From NCBI RefSeq assembly GCF_000313565.1, contig NZ_HE578928.1, positions 22,466 through 86,465 of the forward strand: DNA of 64,000 bases. The letters are read 5' to 3'. The translations under genes were made by a program, and so were the position numbers. How positions within the stretch are numbered: position 1 is the stretch's first letter; every line of letters begins with the position of its first letter. Source of the stretch: Dielma fastidiosa. Its GTDB lineage: Bacteria; Bacillota_I; Bacilli_A; Erysipelotrichales; Erysipelotrichaceae. Positions 16,347 to 24,983 of the stretch are shown one piece after another. The notes under the pieces were generated by a model, which was given only the letters and a program-made list of their open reading frames with translations, was not told where the DNA came from and did not search any database.

Positions 16347-16910
16347 ATGGCTAATAAAAAACAAGTGAACAACAGTAATAAGAAGAACACACCTGCGCTG
16401 AGTGGACATAATATCTATAAGGATAAACATGGTCAGACGATCTATTTTAACAAAAGAACCCGCGTTGGTTATGTCGTTCCTGAGAAGGATTTCAGTAAAT
16501 TTCAGATTCTGCAGATGCGTTACATTTTAGCATTGGTAATCGCTGTTCTGCTTTACAGCATGACAAATATCAGCTACTGGCTGACTGGTATCGTTTTAGT
16601 TGCTGTAGCGATCGGTATGGAAGTTACCCTGCGGGTAAAGGTACTGCCCAGCTATACTCAGTATCAGAATTTTGAACCTGAAAAAGGTGAATCACAATTA
16701 GATTTGATGGTTAAAGAAGGCCGCAATAAATTATTGCTGCGTACATGCCTGCTGCTATTACTTTCAATTCTATTAATTGTCAATCTATTTACGATGGATG
16801 AAGAACCGACAATTATATTGATTATTCTCAGTGTTATTCTTTCAATCGCCTCATTGGTTTACGCCGGTGTGCAGATCAGAGGTATCATTTACATTCAAAA
16901 GCATAAGTAA
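16347..16910 (+). CDS. Hypothetical four-helix membrane protein
   Basis: A 187-aa protein I cannot assign to a family. A polar, basic N-terminus (about 1-50, with KDKHGQTIYFNKRTRVGYVV) precedes hydrophobic segments at about 58-75, 77-93, 128-146 and 150-172. A positively charged loop lies between the second and third. The start has AGAGGTGG upstream and a TATAAT-like -10 about 30 nt before it. It is a single plus-strand gene between two minus-strand units, closed by its own terminator. Confidence 0.75.
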   Translation: MANKKQVNNSNKKNTPALSGHNIYKDKHGQTIYFNKRTRVGYVVPEKDFSKFQILQMRYILALVIAVLLYSMTNISYWLTGIVLVAVAIGMEVTLRVKVLPSYTQYQNFEPEKGESQLDLMVKEGRNKLLLRTCLLLLLSILLIVNLFTMDEEPTIILIILSVILSIASLVYAGVQIRGIIYIQKHK

Positions 16911-16915
16911 TTCCC

Positions 16916-16938
16916 AACAGCCTAAGGGCTGTTTTTTT
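16916..16938 (+). terminator. Terminator after the membrane protein gene
   Basis: Stem AACAGCC/GGCTGTT with a 4-nt loop, followed by a run of T on the plus strand. Confidence 0.85.
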
Positions 16939-16943
16939 AAAAG

Positions 16944-16966
16944 AAAAAGACCGGCGAGGGTCTTTT
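16944..16966 (-). terminator. Terminator after the GNAT gene
   Basis: AAAAGACC and GGGTCTTTT pair around GGCGA. On the minus strand the stem is followed by TTTTTCTTTT. It overlaps the GNAT stop codon. Confidence 0.8.
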
Positions 16967-17879
16967 AATATTTCTCATTCAGATACAAGGGTTTAAAACC
17001 AATGGCATAAGCATCCTTGCTTGTTCTAACATTGGCGTTATACAGCTTATTAAACAACGGCAGATTACCGCAGCGCACCATTGTAAAGATGCGTTTTCTT
17101 GACATTGCCAGCGGAAATACCTTCTCCAAATGCTCAGCTTCACTGACCTCAAGGCGCAGCTCCGTATGATTGCCGACTGCCGCCTTCAGTAGCTTTGTCA
17201 GAACCGTACTGCCGGAGTAGATACATTCACTGACTTTGACATGATCCTTTCGTGATCTAAAGCGCACATAGCCTCTGATTCGGCCCTGTGAGTCACGATA
17301 TGCAAGCAGCTGTTCACCGCAGTGCAGGCATTCATTGATCATCCGCTCAAACATCATTACATTACGGATTTTATAACCGTCAAAATGGGTCATAAATTCT
17401 TCATAAACAGCCAATAACTCCGCCGCCGTATAGGTATCGGTAATACCGATGGTTGTCGCCTTGTCAAAATACTTAGCAGGCAGATCATAGGTGCGGTGAA
17501 TCGATGCCTGTTGGAAACCGAAACGCTCCAACAGCTTGGGATTACTCGCTTCCGCAAATGTAAGCAGCACCTTTTTATCACATTCATCAAGCACACTCGC
17601 CATGCATTCCTGCATATAACCGCTGCGCCGATAATCAAGATGCGTACTCAGCTGAGATAAAAAGATCGACTTCACTGCCATGCCGTTGAGCTGAACATTC
17701 ATCTCCTGCATATGCACACATGATACGATTCGGTCATCAACCTCACAGACAACGCTGCGGCCATAATCATAAACAGACGAAAAGAAGCAGTCCATAAAAT
17801 CGCTGCTTTTGATTGGAAAGCACATTTTCAATAAATTCTGAATGGCCTGTTTATCTTTTTCCACTGCGTCCCTAATCAT
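16965..17879 (-). CDS. GNAT-family N-acetyltransferase (Eis-like domain layout)
   Basis: A 304-aa protein. The N-terminal GNAT domain (about 1-150) contains the acetyl-CoA-binding stretch STHLDYRRSGYMQECMASVL, followed by ASNPKLLERFGFQQASIHRTY. The second half looks like a further GNAT-like half-domain plus a tail, as in Eis-type multi-acetyltransferases, but is shorter than the roughly 400 aa of Eis. The substrate is unknown. It follows the small membrane-protein gene closely, so the two are probably co-transcribed. Confidence 0.75.
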   Translation of the reverse strand: MIRDAVEKDKQAIQNLLKMCFPIKSSDFMDCFFSSVYDYGRSVVCEVDDRIVSCVHMQEMNVQLNGMAVKSIFLSQLSTHLDYRRSGYMQECMASVLDECDKKVLLTFAEASNPKLLERFGFQQASIHRTYDLPAKYFDKATTIGITDTYTAAELLAVYEEFMTHFDGYKIRNVMMFERMINECLHCGEQLLAYRDSQGRIRGYVRFRSRKDHVKVSECIYSGSTVLTKLLKAAVGNHTELRLEVSEAEHLEKVFPLAMSRKRIFTMVRCGNLPLFNKLYNANVRTSKDAYAIGFKPLYLNEKY

Positions 17880-17890
17880 AATTTACCCCG

Positions 17891-18175
17891 CTATTCCTCT
17901 TCTTTTTCTGTATATTCTACATCAATTACATCAGGATTTACTCTGCCGTATGTATCAAAATGAATATTTTCATTTTCAATATTAGGTTCTTCATAATAAT
18001 GCTGATTCGATGAATAATGCGTATTACGGCGCTTTCTGCCAGTAATTGAACCAATCAGATTAGCAGCAAGTGAAATTACCAAGAATATAATGGCGATTCC
18101 GCCCAGGTAAGGAAGCAGACTGATAAAGAGAAAAACCAGCGCAACTCCAATGATGATTCTAACTAAATCCGTCAT
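17891..18175 (-). CDS. Hypothetical small membrane protein
   Basis: A 94-aa protein with two adjoining hydrophobic stretches (about 5-22 and 24-44). An RKRR stop-transfer cluster follows, then a highly acidic cytosolic tail ending EYTEKEEE. An AGAGAGG ribosome-binding site precedes the ATG. It lies 11 nt upstream of the GNAT gene. I do not recognise the family. Confidence 0.7.
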   Translation of the reverse strand: MTDLVRIIIGVALVFLFISLLPYLGGIAIIFLVISLAANLIGSITGRKRRNTHYSSNQHYYEEPNIENENIHFDTYGRVNPDVIDVEYTEKEEE

Positions 18176-18266
18176 TCAAATACCTCTCTTTCATTGTCTA
18201 TTATAAACTATTTACTATGTTTTCTCAAAGTTTTTAATCGATTTGATAACTTCACATAATTTTACG

Positions 18267-18752
18267 TTAAATCTTCTTAAAACCTTTCCGTAAAACACAA
18301 ATTAACAGCAGCAGACACGGCAGATAGAATAAATCAACCTCACGATGGTCAACAAAAACCTGCGCATCAGCGACTACGGCTGTTGTTTCAGCTACGCCTT
18401 CTTCCATTTCAGCTTCATGAATATATTCAGGGTTGCGGATATTAATCAAGGCCAGCCCCTTTTCCAACAGCGTTTTCTGAAGCAAGGTGCCATCGGTAAA
18501 CACGTAAACATCAACGGGCTGATCACGGCTGCTTTGAGGATCAATTTCTACCTCTACTCGGCGGGCTTTCGTCAGCATTTCACATGCCTGCCGGCGGGCT
18601 TCTTCATTCACGAAGCGAATATTAAAAAAGGATGCCTGAAAACTATGTTCATCCTTTGAGAACACCAGTTCATCTTCATCACATTTTTCTACATCCACAG
18701 TCTCTTTTTGATCATAAAGCTCAGAATCAGCAGGCATCATTGTCATCACCAC
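18267..18752 (-). CDS. Putative SNase-like (thermonuclease-fold) protein with C-terminal membrane anchor
   Basis: A 161-aa protein. The middle resembles the staphylococcal-nuclease OB fold: EEARRQACEMLTKARRVEVEID, then VDVYVFTDGTLLQKTLLEKGLALI, like the '..dG.lvne.Lv..GlA.v' pattern. The catalytic arginines and aspartates of true nucleases are not clearly present. A hydrophobic C-terminal helix (LFYLPCLLLLICVL) ends in a basic tail. There is no clear secretion signal. Several Met/Val codons crowd the 5' end, and the GGTGAT before the second ATG cluster makes a start near 18740 possible. Family assignment is tentative. Confidence 0.5.
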   Translation of the reverse strand: MVMTMMPADSELYDQKETVDVEKCDEDELVFSKDEHSFQASFFNIRFVNEEARRQACEMLTKARRVEVEIDPQSSRDQPVDVYVFTDGTLLQKTLLEKGLALINIRNPEYIHEAEMEEGVAETTAVVADAQVFVDHREVDLFYLPCLLLLICVLRKGFKKI

Positions 18753-18779
18753 TCTTATTCTGAGCTATTTGTTATATCC

Positions 18780-19721
18780 CTATGCGTGTTTATAATTGGC
18801 AGCTATTTCTTTAATTTTACTCAGGCGGTGCTTCATTCCCGATTTAGAAATCACTTCATTAAAGCCCTCTTCATAATAGTCGCATAATTCAACTAACGAT
18901 GCCTCTGGATGCTCCTTGCGCAGCAGCGCCACATTGCGCAGCTTCTCCGGTAAGGATTCCAATCCAGCATAATTTTCAATCCATTCAATATCATCGCATT
19001 GACTTTTCCCCGCCGCCAGACTTTTCATTTCATTAGCCAGCTCACAGTTATCCAAACGCGTCAGATTATTCATGAAATCACGCTGAATCCGACTGTCTTC
19101 AAATTCAAATACTGATTGATGAGCACCGACACAGGCAAGAAAATCAGAGATTTTATCACTGGCTTTCAGATAGACAACTGACTGATTGCGGCGCTGAATC
19201 ACCTTCGCCGGCAGATAGAACTTTTCCATCTGCTTCTGGATAAATTTTGCCAAGCCTTCATCATTAGTAGCAATCTCTAAATGATAATTTGCTTTATTCG
19301 GTGAATTCACACTGCCGCCGGCTAAAAAAGCGCCGGCAAGAAAGGCTTTGGCACAGCATTCCTTACTGACCATCTTAGCGCTTGGATGCGCTCTTAAGCC
19401 GCCGGCATCCATGATTTCAAGATCTTTTAATATCTCTGAAGTACGGCTGCGGATACGCAGAACATAGATATTATTCTTCTTCAGATTCATTTTCTTTAAT
19501 ACTGATAACTCACTGGTAACATTATAAAGCTCCTTCATCAGCTTTAAAATCCGCTTTGCTGTCGGGGCGCTTTCGGTGGAAATCGTCAGATGCATCCCCG
19601 AGCTTGTGAAATTCAGCGTTGAGCACATTTTAATCAATGCCGCGCATTCAGCCCTCATACAGCATGGCTTTAGTTCACCATTCTGTGCTATTTCAGTTTT
19701 TACTTCACTTGTAAATGACAT
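18780..19721 (-). CDS. whiA: WhiA DNA-binding regulator
   Basis: A 313-aa protein of the WhiA family: an N-terminal LAGLIDADG-like half (about 1-215) and a C-terminal helix-turn-helix. Family segments include MSFTSEVKTEI at the start, KAFLAGAFLAGGSVNSP near residue 130, and RKEHPEASLVELCDYYEE with SKSGMKHRLSKI at the end. WhiA affects cell division and chromosome segregation in Bacillus and sporulation in Streptomyces. It is the last gene of rapZ-yvcK-whiA, a conserved Gram-positive trio. Confidence 0.96.
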   Translation of the reverse strand: MSFTSEVKTEIAQNGELKPCCMRAECAALIKMCSTLNFTSSGMHLTISTESAPTAKRILKLMKELYNVTSELSVLKKMNLKKNNIYVLRIRSRTSEILKDLEIMDAGGLRAHPSAKMVSKECCAKAFLAGAFLAGGSVNSPNKANYHLEIATNDEGLAKFIQKQMEKFYLPAKVIQRRNQSVVYLKASDKISDFLACVGAHQSVFEFEDSRIQRDFMNNLTRLDNCELANEMKSLAAGKSQCDDIEWIENYAGLESLPEKLRNVALLRKEHPEASLVELCDYYEEGFNEVISKSGMKHRLSKIKEIAANYKHA

Positions 19722-19727
19722 GCTTCA

Positions 19728-20669
19728 TCAATCCTTTTTTAAATATTTACTTAACAGATCCCTGATCTTATCCGGATCATGACGAATCAGTTTACCATTA
19801 AAATTCAATAATTCTTCTTCAATCACATCATAATCATGTTCATTTTCACGGATAATTACCGGGGTTGAACCTTCAAGATTATAACGTGACAGCACTTCCT
19901 CACTGATATCATCCTCATAGGCAAATACAGTTTGAATGATTCCCTTGTAGGAATGCGCTTCAATCGCCTCTACATGATCCTCCAGTGAATAATTATCGGT
20001 TTCGCCGGGCTGGGTCATCGCGTTACAGAAATAAACGCAGTTCGCTTTTGACTGCCTGATTGCATCCGTAATGCCTTCGATAATCAAATTAGGAATGACG
20101 CTGGTATATAAAGAACCAATTCCGATAACGATCAGATCCGCATTAGCCAATGCCTCAATCGCCTGCGGTGTCGCCGTAACTTCTTCTTCATAGTAAACCT
20201 TTTGAATGCGGTTGTCGAAATTAGGGATGTTGCTTTCACCGCGGACAATCGTTCCGTCGATCATCTTAGCAAACAGCGTGATGACCTGAGTAGTTGCCGG
20301 TATGATATCACCCTTAACATTTAAAACTTTAGAAATAGTCGCAATCGCATCCATGAAATTGCCGCTTTCCTCACTCAGCGCGGTTAAAATCAGATTTCCC
20401 AGATTGTGGCCGCCGATATCATGATCCTCACCATCAAAGCGGTAGTTCATCAAGTGTGAAAATAAGGTTTCTTCTTCTGCCAGCGCGACCATGACGTTGC
20501 GGATATCACCCATTGCCGGAATATGAAACTGGCGCCGCAGCCGGCCAGTGCTGCCGCCGTCATCAGCAACCGTTACAATTGCCGAAATATGCACATCCTC
20601 AATTTGCTTTAAGCCTCTTAAAATCACCGATAAGCCAGTACCGCCGCCAATTACGGTTATATTTTTCAT
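19728..20669 (-). CDS. yvcK: YvcK/CofD-like gluconeogenesis factor
   Basis: A 313-aa protein of the CofD-like YvcK family, which binds UDP-sugars and links carbon status to cell-wall synthesis in Bacillus. The N-terminal ITVIGGGTGLSVILRGLK nucleotide motif is followed by TVADDGGSTGRLRRQF, GGHNLGNLIL near residue 80 and ADLIVIGIGSLYTSVIPNL near residue 185. It overlaps rapZ by 4 nt and precedes whiA by 6 nt, so the three are translated from one message. Confidence 0.95.
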   Translation of the reverse strand: MKNITVIGGGTGLSVILRGLKQIEDVHISAIVTVADDGGSTGRLRRQFHIPAMGDIRNVMVALAEEETLFSHLMNYRFDGEDHDIGGHNLGNLILTALSEESGNFMDAIATISKVLNVKGDIIPATTQVITLFAKMIDGTIVRGESNIPNFDNRIQKVYYEEEVTATPQAIEALANADLIVIGIGSLYTSVIPNLIIEGITDAIRQSKANCVYFCNAMTQPGETDNYSLEDHVEAIEAHSYKGIIQTVFAYEDDISEEVLSRYNLEGSTPVIIRENEHDYDVIEEELLNFNGKLIRHDPDKIRDLLSKYLKKD

Positions 20670-21529
20670 CGGTGTTTCCCCGCTTTATCACGATGCGACT
20701 TATAGCATGTATATTCCTTTGAGTAATGTTCATAAAGCCAATTGGTGATGGATACTGAACGATGCTGACCGCCGGTGCAGCCAATGCTGACCGTTAAATG
20801 ATTCTTGCCTTCTTTTTGATACTGAACAAACGCATAATCAAGAAATGACTGTAAATGCTTCAGACAATCCTGTGTCTCATCAAAGCTCATTACATAATCA
20901 TAAACCGGGGCATCATCCCCCGTTAGCGTTTTTAATTCATCGATATAATAGGGATTTGGTAAAAAGCGCACATCAAACAGCAGATCGCTGTCCATCGGAA
21001 TCCCATGCTTATAACCAAAGGATACAAAGGAGATGGAAAAGACCGGCTTCTCGCCAAGCTTGAGCTGTTCCTCAATCTTATCCTTTAATTCATGCTGAGA
21101 CAGCTTCGTTGTGTCGATATGAAGTATCGCACCGCGTTCCTGAAGGCCGTTAAAAAGCTCACGTTCCGCTTCGATCGCATCCTCAAGGGTATTCGCCATT
21201 TTAAAAATTAAAAATGGGTGGTGGCGTCTTGTGAATTTATAGCGCTGAAGCAGCTTTTCATTGCTGGCATCTAAGAAAACAACGCGTACATTGACATTGA
21301 TATTTTCAAAATAAGTCAGAAAGGTTGGATAATCCAGAGCTGATGTTGCCAAAGCGATATTCTGATACCGCGGATCTGGATCATTTTTGATAATTTTACC
21401 AAGGGAACTGACAAGCTGTACCGGAAATTGATCAATGCAGTGATAGCCCATATCTTCAAGAATCGACATGGCAGTTGACTTACCGGCACCGGACATACCA
21501 GTGACTAGGACAATATTCTGTTCACTCAT
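20666..21529 (-). CDS. rapZ: RapZ/YvcJ nucleotide-binding protein (RNase adaptor family)
   Basis: A 287-aa P-loop protein with Walker A GMSGAGKS at residues 11-18. The C-terminal conserved block contains FVSFGYKHGIP, DVRFLPNPYY and IGCTGGQHRSV. In E. coli RapZ steers decay of the GlmZ sRNA. In Bacillus YvcJ hydrolyses nucleotides and affects competence. I take the ATG at 21529, 6 nt after GAGGTG. An extended -10 (TGG-TAAACT, complement of 21553-21558) lies just upstream. Confidence 0.94.
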   Translation of the reverse strand: MSEQNIVLVTGMSGAGKSTAMSILEDMGYHCIDQFPVQLVSSLGKIIKNDPDPRYQNIALATSALDYPTFLTYFENINVNVRVVFLDASNEKLLQRYKFTRRHHPFLIFKMANTLEDAIEAERELFNGLQERGAILHIDTTKLSQHELKDKIEEQLKLGEKPVFSISFVSFGYKHGIPMDSDLLFDVRFLPNPYYIDELKTLTGDDAPVYDYVMSFDETQDCLKHLQSFLDYAFVQYQKEGKNHLTVSIGCTGGQHRSVSITNWLYEHYSKEYTCYKSHRDKAGKHR

Positions 21530-21640
21530 ACTGTTCACCTCTTCTTTTATTTAGTTTACCATATTCTTTATTTTATGCACAGAAAAAGTTAGACAGAAGC
21601 TTCCGGCACAGATAATGGTAATTATTTATATGACTGAAAA

Positions 21641-21660
21641 CCAGATGCGTGAGCATCTGG
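21641..21660 (-). terminator. Terminator after trxB
   Basis: Perfect stem CCAGATGC/GCATCTGG with a 4-nt loop, followed on the minus strand by TTTTC. It separates trxB from rapZ. Confidence 0.75.
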
Positions 21661-21666
21661 CAGTGT

Positions 21667-22581
21667 TTAATCTCTTAATAAATGAAAAATATTCTGAGCC
21701 GCGATAGCACCATCGCTGGCCGCTGTGATTACCTGACGGATTTGTTTGCGTCTCACATCACCTGCCGCAAAGATGCCGGGCAGTGAAGTTTCCATTCGCT
21801 CATCGGTCAATACATAACCCGCCTCATCAAGAATCGGCAGTTCACGGCAGTAATCCGTCATTGGGTCCAAACCGATGTATGGGAAAATGCCGCTGGTTTC
21901 CAATACTTCTTCACTATCGTCTGCCAGCTTTTTAACTTTAATACCGCAGACCTTGGCGCCATCATCAAGTATTTCCACAGGTATATAACCCATCTTGATA
22001 TGTATTTTTTCATTCTTTTCTGCTTTTTCAATCAGCATCGCGTCAGCTCTGAGCTTTGAGCGCACAAGAACATTGATGCATGATGCAAACTGGCTCAGAT
22101 AAAGACTTTCTTCAATGGCTGAATTACCGCCGCCGACAATCGTAACAATCTTGTCTTTATAAAAGGCACCGTCACAGATCGCGCAGAAAGATACGCCATG
22201 ACCGATATTCTTTTCTTCACCGGGGATATTCAGCTTGCGCTCAACCGTACCGCTGGCCAGCAGCAGTGTTCGGCCATGCAGTGTCGTGCCATCAGAACAA
22301 GTAACCGTTTTTGTTTCACCGTCACTGACTTTTACTACATTGCTGCTGATCAATTCAGCTCCGAGATTCATTGCATGATTCATCATATCCATGGCCAAGG
22401 TCGTACCTTCTGCCGATTCAAGACCTGGATAATTCTCAATAATTGATGTTCTTACCAGCTTGCCGCCAGGTGCATAATTTTCAATTAATACAACCTCTAA
22501 GCCGGCTCTTGCCGCATAGATAGCCGCGCTTAAGCCAGCCGGGCCGCTGCCGATAATTATAGTGTCGTAAAGTCGCTCCAT
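21667..22581 (-). CDS. trxB: Thioredoxin-disulfide reductase
   Basis: NADPH-dependent flavoenzyme that reduces thioredoxin. The 304-aa product has the FAD motif [21 protein letters not shown] at the start, the redox-active CAIC at about residues 133-136, an NADPH motif ([15 protein letters not shown]) and the C-terminal FAD segment [24 protein letters not shown] use the ATG at 22581 with AGGAGG upstream. It begins inside the last 25 nt of the lgt-ppaX gene, implying co-transcription. Confidence 0.96.
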   Translation of the reverse strand: MERLYDTIIIGSGPAGLSAAIYAARAGLEVVLIENYAPGGKLVRTSIIENYPGLESAEGTTLAMDMMNHAMNLGAELISSNVVKVSDGETKTVTCSDGTTLHGRTLLLASGTVERKLNIPGEEKNIGHGVSFCAICDGAFYKDKIVTIVGGGNSAIEESLYLSQFASCINVLVRSKLRADAMLIEKAEKNEKIHIKMGYIPVEILDDGAKVCGIKVKKLADDSEEVLETSGIFPYIGLDPMTDYCRELPILDEAGYVLTDERMETSLPGIFAAGDVRRKQIRQVITAASDGAIAAQNIFHLLRD

Positions 22582-24029
22582 TCGTGATCCTCCTTTAGGA
22601 TATCTAATAACTGAGGCATTGATGTAATTAGAACGCATGGCTTAGCCGCCTGTAATTCTTCACGGCGTGTCTTGTCAAAAGAGGCTGCCACGGAGAAGGC
22701 TGACATATTCTTACAGGTTTTGATATCACCCACTGAATCACCGACATAAACAACATTGTCAATGGAGCGGTATAATTCAGCACATGCTTTGATTAAACCT
22801 TCCGGATCAGGTTTTACCTTATTCAGCTGTTCACAGCCGACAATTACCGGAAAATAATCCTTTAAGCCGCAGTATTCCAGACCGTGAGTCACTGTCTGTA
22901 CTGTTTTATTGGAAACTACACCAATATCATAATCCTCTTCTTTTAACGTTCTCAATACTTCTTCCACACCATAAAAAGGCTTTACATACTCATCATGATG
23001 GGCGAGATTGAATTTGCGGTATTCCGCGATCAATTCGTCACTGTTTACTTCAGGTATATATTTCTCAAAGCTTTCCTTCAGCGTCGGCCCTAAAAAGCCT
23101 TTGAGATCTGCAGTTGTTAATACATAATCAGGACGGTAAATCGCAAATACATGACGGAAGCTGTCAGCAATCAAAGCCTCTGTATCTAATAGTGTACCAT
23201 CAAGATCAAATAACACAACTGGTTTGACCTTCTTAAACGGCCAGATATTCGCGAATAGCTTATCATATACACCAAGCAGACCTAATACGCCTAAAATAAT
23301 ACCGCAGATTGAAATCAGCTGGGCAACCCGAATTGGTCCCATCATCAATGAATCAGTACGCAGACCTTCCACGAAGAAACGTACTACACCATACCAGACA
23401 ATGTAAGCATAAGCCATGTCACCGCGTTTTTTACGGCCATATTTCTTAAAGCCAAAATAGATCAGAATAAAACCAATCAGATTGCCGACACCCTCAAATA
23501 GATAGGTTGGCATCCGATAAGCACCATCGATAAACATGCCCTCTTTGATAAAGGCCGGAAAATGATTAAAGAAAGATTCTGAAACCACACCGCCAAAGGC
23601 CTCCTGATTCACAAAATTACCCCAGCGTCCGATGGCTTGCCCAATCAGCAGATTCGGCGCGCAGGCATCCGCAAACCGCCTCGCGTCAACATTTCTTTTC
23701 TTCAGGAAGAACCAGCCGAAAATAACAGCTGCGATAACACCGCCATGGAATGCCAGACCGCCCTCCCATACATAAAAGATAGAAATCGGATCGGCAATGT
23801 ACTGCTTCCATTCAAACAGGCAGTACCAAATACGCGCGCCGATATAAGCAATCGGCAGCATCATGATGAAATAATCTTCGCCAAGACTTTCTTTATAACC
23901 CATTTTTTTCAAGGTACGCTGACTCAGATAATAAGTAACCAGCGCACCGGTAAGACTAAAGATTGCATACCAAGTGATATGCAGTGAACCAAAAGACAGA
24001 AAAATCTTTGAAGTTGGAAAAAACTGCAT
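22557..24029 (-). CDS. lgt: Fused prolipoprotein diacylglyceryl transferase (Lgt) - PpaX-like HAD phosphatase
   Basis: A single 490-aa reading frame with two enzymes. Residues 1-260 are Lgt, the membrane enzyme that attaches diacylglycerol to the lipobox cysteine of prolipoproteins. They show [10 protein letters not shown] (about 91-100), the signature [13 protein letters not shown] (134-146) and several membrane spans. Residues about 270-490 are a HAD hydrolase with [15 protein letters not shown] (Asp275/Asp277), VVSNKT and [15 protein letters not shown], like PpaX pyrophosphatase. Bacillus has separate hprK-lgt-ppaX genes in this order, so this is a fusion of neighbours. No stop or internal start with a ribosome-binding site is evident at the junction. 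Confidence 0.93.
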   Translation of the reverse strand: MQFFPTSKIFLSFGSLHITWYAIFSLTGALVTYYLSQRTLKKMGYKESLGEDYFIMMLPIAYIGARIWYCLFEWKQYIADPISIFYVWEGGLAFHGGVIAAVIFGWFFLKKRNVDARRFADACAPNLLIGQAIGRWGNFVNQEAFGGVVSESFFNHFPAFIKEGMFIDGAYRMPTYLFEGVGNLIGFILIYFGFKKYGRKKRGDMAYAYIVWYGVVRFFVEGLRTDSLMMGPIRVAQLISICGIILGVLGLLGVYDKLFANIWPFKKVKPVVLFDLDGTLLDTEALIADSFRHVFAIYRPDYVLTTADLKGFLGPTLKESFEKYIPEVNSDELIAEYRKFNLAHHDEYVKPFYGVEEVLRTLKEEDYDIGVVSNKTVQTVTHGLEYCGLKDYFPVIVGCEQLNKVKPDPEGLIKACAELYRSIDNVVYVGDSVGDIKTCKNMSAFSVAASFDKTRREELQAAKPCVLITSMPQLLDILKEDHEWSDFTTL

Positions 24030-24044
24030 CAGTAAAGCTCCTCT

Positions 24045-24983
24045 CTAATTATTTTTAGCGATAAAGTCCAGCACCCGCTGTTCAAACTCCTTCGCTGAAT
24101 CCATTCCCATTTCTGATAAGGTGAAATTTGTGACCGCGGATTCAATAATAACCGCCATTGAACGGCCTTCCTTAACCGGCAGTATAATTTTTGGTATATC
24201 CACACCAAGAATCGTTTCAAATTTCTTATCCTCAATACCCACACGATCATAATCATTATCCGGATGCCATTGCTCCAGCTGTACCACTAAGGATACTTCT
24301 ACCTTATCCAGTACCGAGCTGGCCCCGAACATTCTTGAAACATTGATAATACCGATACCGCGGATTTCCAGCATCTCACGCAAAATCGTCGGCGCCCGGC
24401 CAACAATCTTATTATGAATGCGGGAACAATCCACCCGGTCATCAGCAACCAGTAAATGACCGCGCTTAATTAATTCGAGCGCGATTTCACTCTTGCCCAT
24501 GCCGCTTTCACCGCTGATCATGACGCCCTTGCCATAGATTGACAATAAACCGCCGTGACGGCTTGCGGTAGGCGCTAATTTCTCATCAAGAAAAGTTACG
24601 ACATCAATAATTAACCGATAGGTTTCTGACATTGAACGCAAAAGCGGAAAATCCTTTTCTTTCGCGATTTCCTTAAGAATCGGCGGACACATATGGCTCT
24701 TCGAAATAATAATCGCCGGTGTCACCTCATTAGTGATGAAATCAAAGCTGATTCGCTGAGAACGTTCATCCATCGTTTCAATATAGGCAATTTCTTTATC
24801 ACCGAGAATCACGACCCGTTTAGACTGTGAAAAATCAAAGAAGCCAGCCAGCTCAAGGCCCGGACGATTCGTGTCCGCAATTACGATTGGTCTTTCTAAT
24901 GACTGTTCGCTGCCTTCAATGATTTCAAAATCAAAATAATTAACCAGATCCTTTACTTTAAGATTCGCTTCTACATTTTCCAT
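24045..24983 (-). CDS. hprK: HPr kinase/phosphorylase
   Basis: Bifunctional enzyme that phosphorylates HPr on Ser46 and removes that phosphate. It thereby sets CcpA-dependent catabolite repression and PTS activity. The 312-aa product has an N-terminal domain, the HGGL segment near residue 143, Walker A GESGMGKS (about 158-165), VADDRVD and the signature MLEIRGIGIINVSRMFG. It abuts uvrA (stop to start one base apart) and is followed by lgt-ppaX. It connects to the cre sites seen around the PTS genes. Confidence 0.97.
   Translation of the reverse strand: MENVEANLKVKDLVNYFDFEIIEGSEQSLERPIVIADTNRPGLELAGFFDFSQSKRVVILGDKEIAYIETMDERSQRISFDFITNEVTPAIIISKSHMCPPILKEIAKEKDFPLLRSMSETYRLIIDVVTFLDEKLAPTASRHGGLLSIYGKGVMISGESGMGKSEIALELIKRGHLLVADDRVDCSRIHNKIVGRAPTILREMLEIRGIGIINVSRMFGASSVLDKVEVSLVVQLEQWHPDNDYDRVGIEDKKFETILGVDIPKIILPVKEGRSMAVIIESAVTNFTLSEMGMDSAKEFEQRVLDFIAKNN

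Noticed and set aside
16944..16966. A second terminator for the plus-strand membrane protein gene
   Set aside because: The T-rich side and overlap with the GNAT stop indicate it mainly serves the minus strand.
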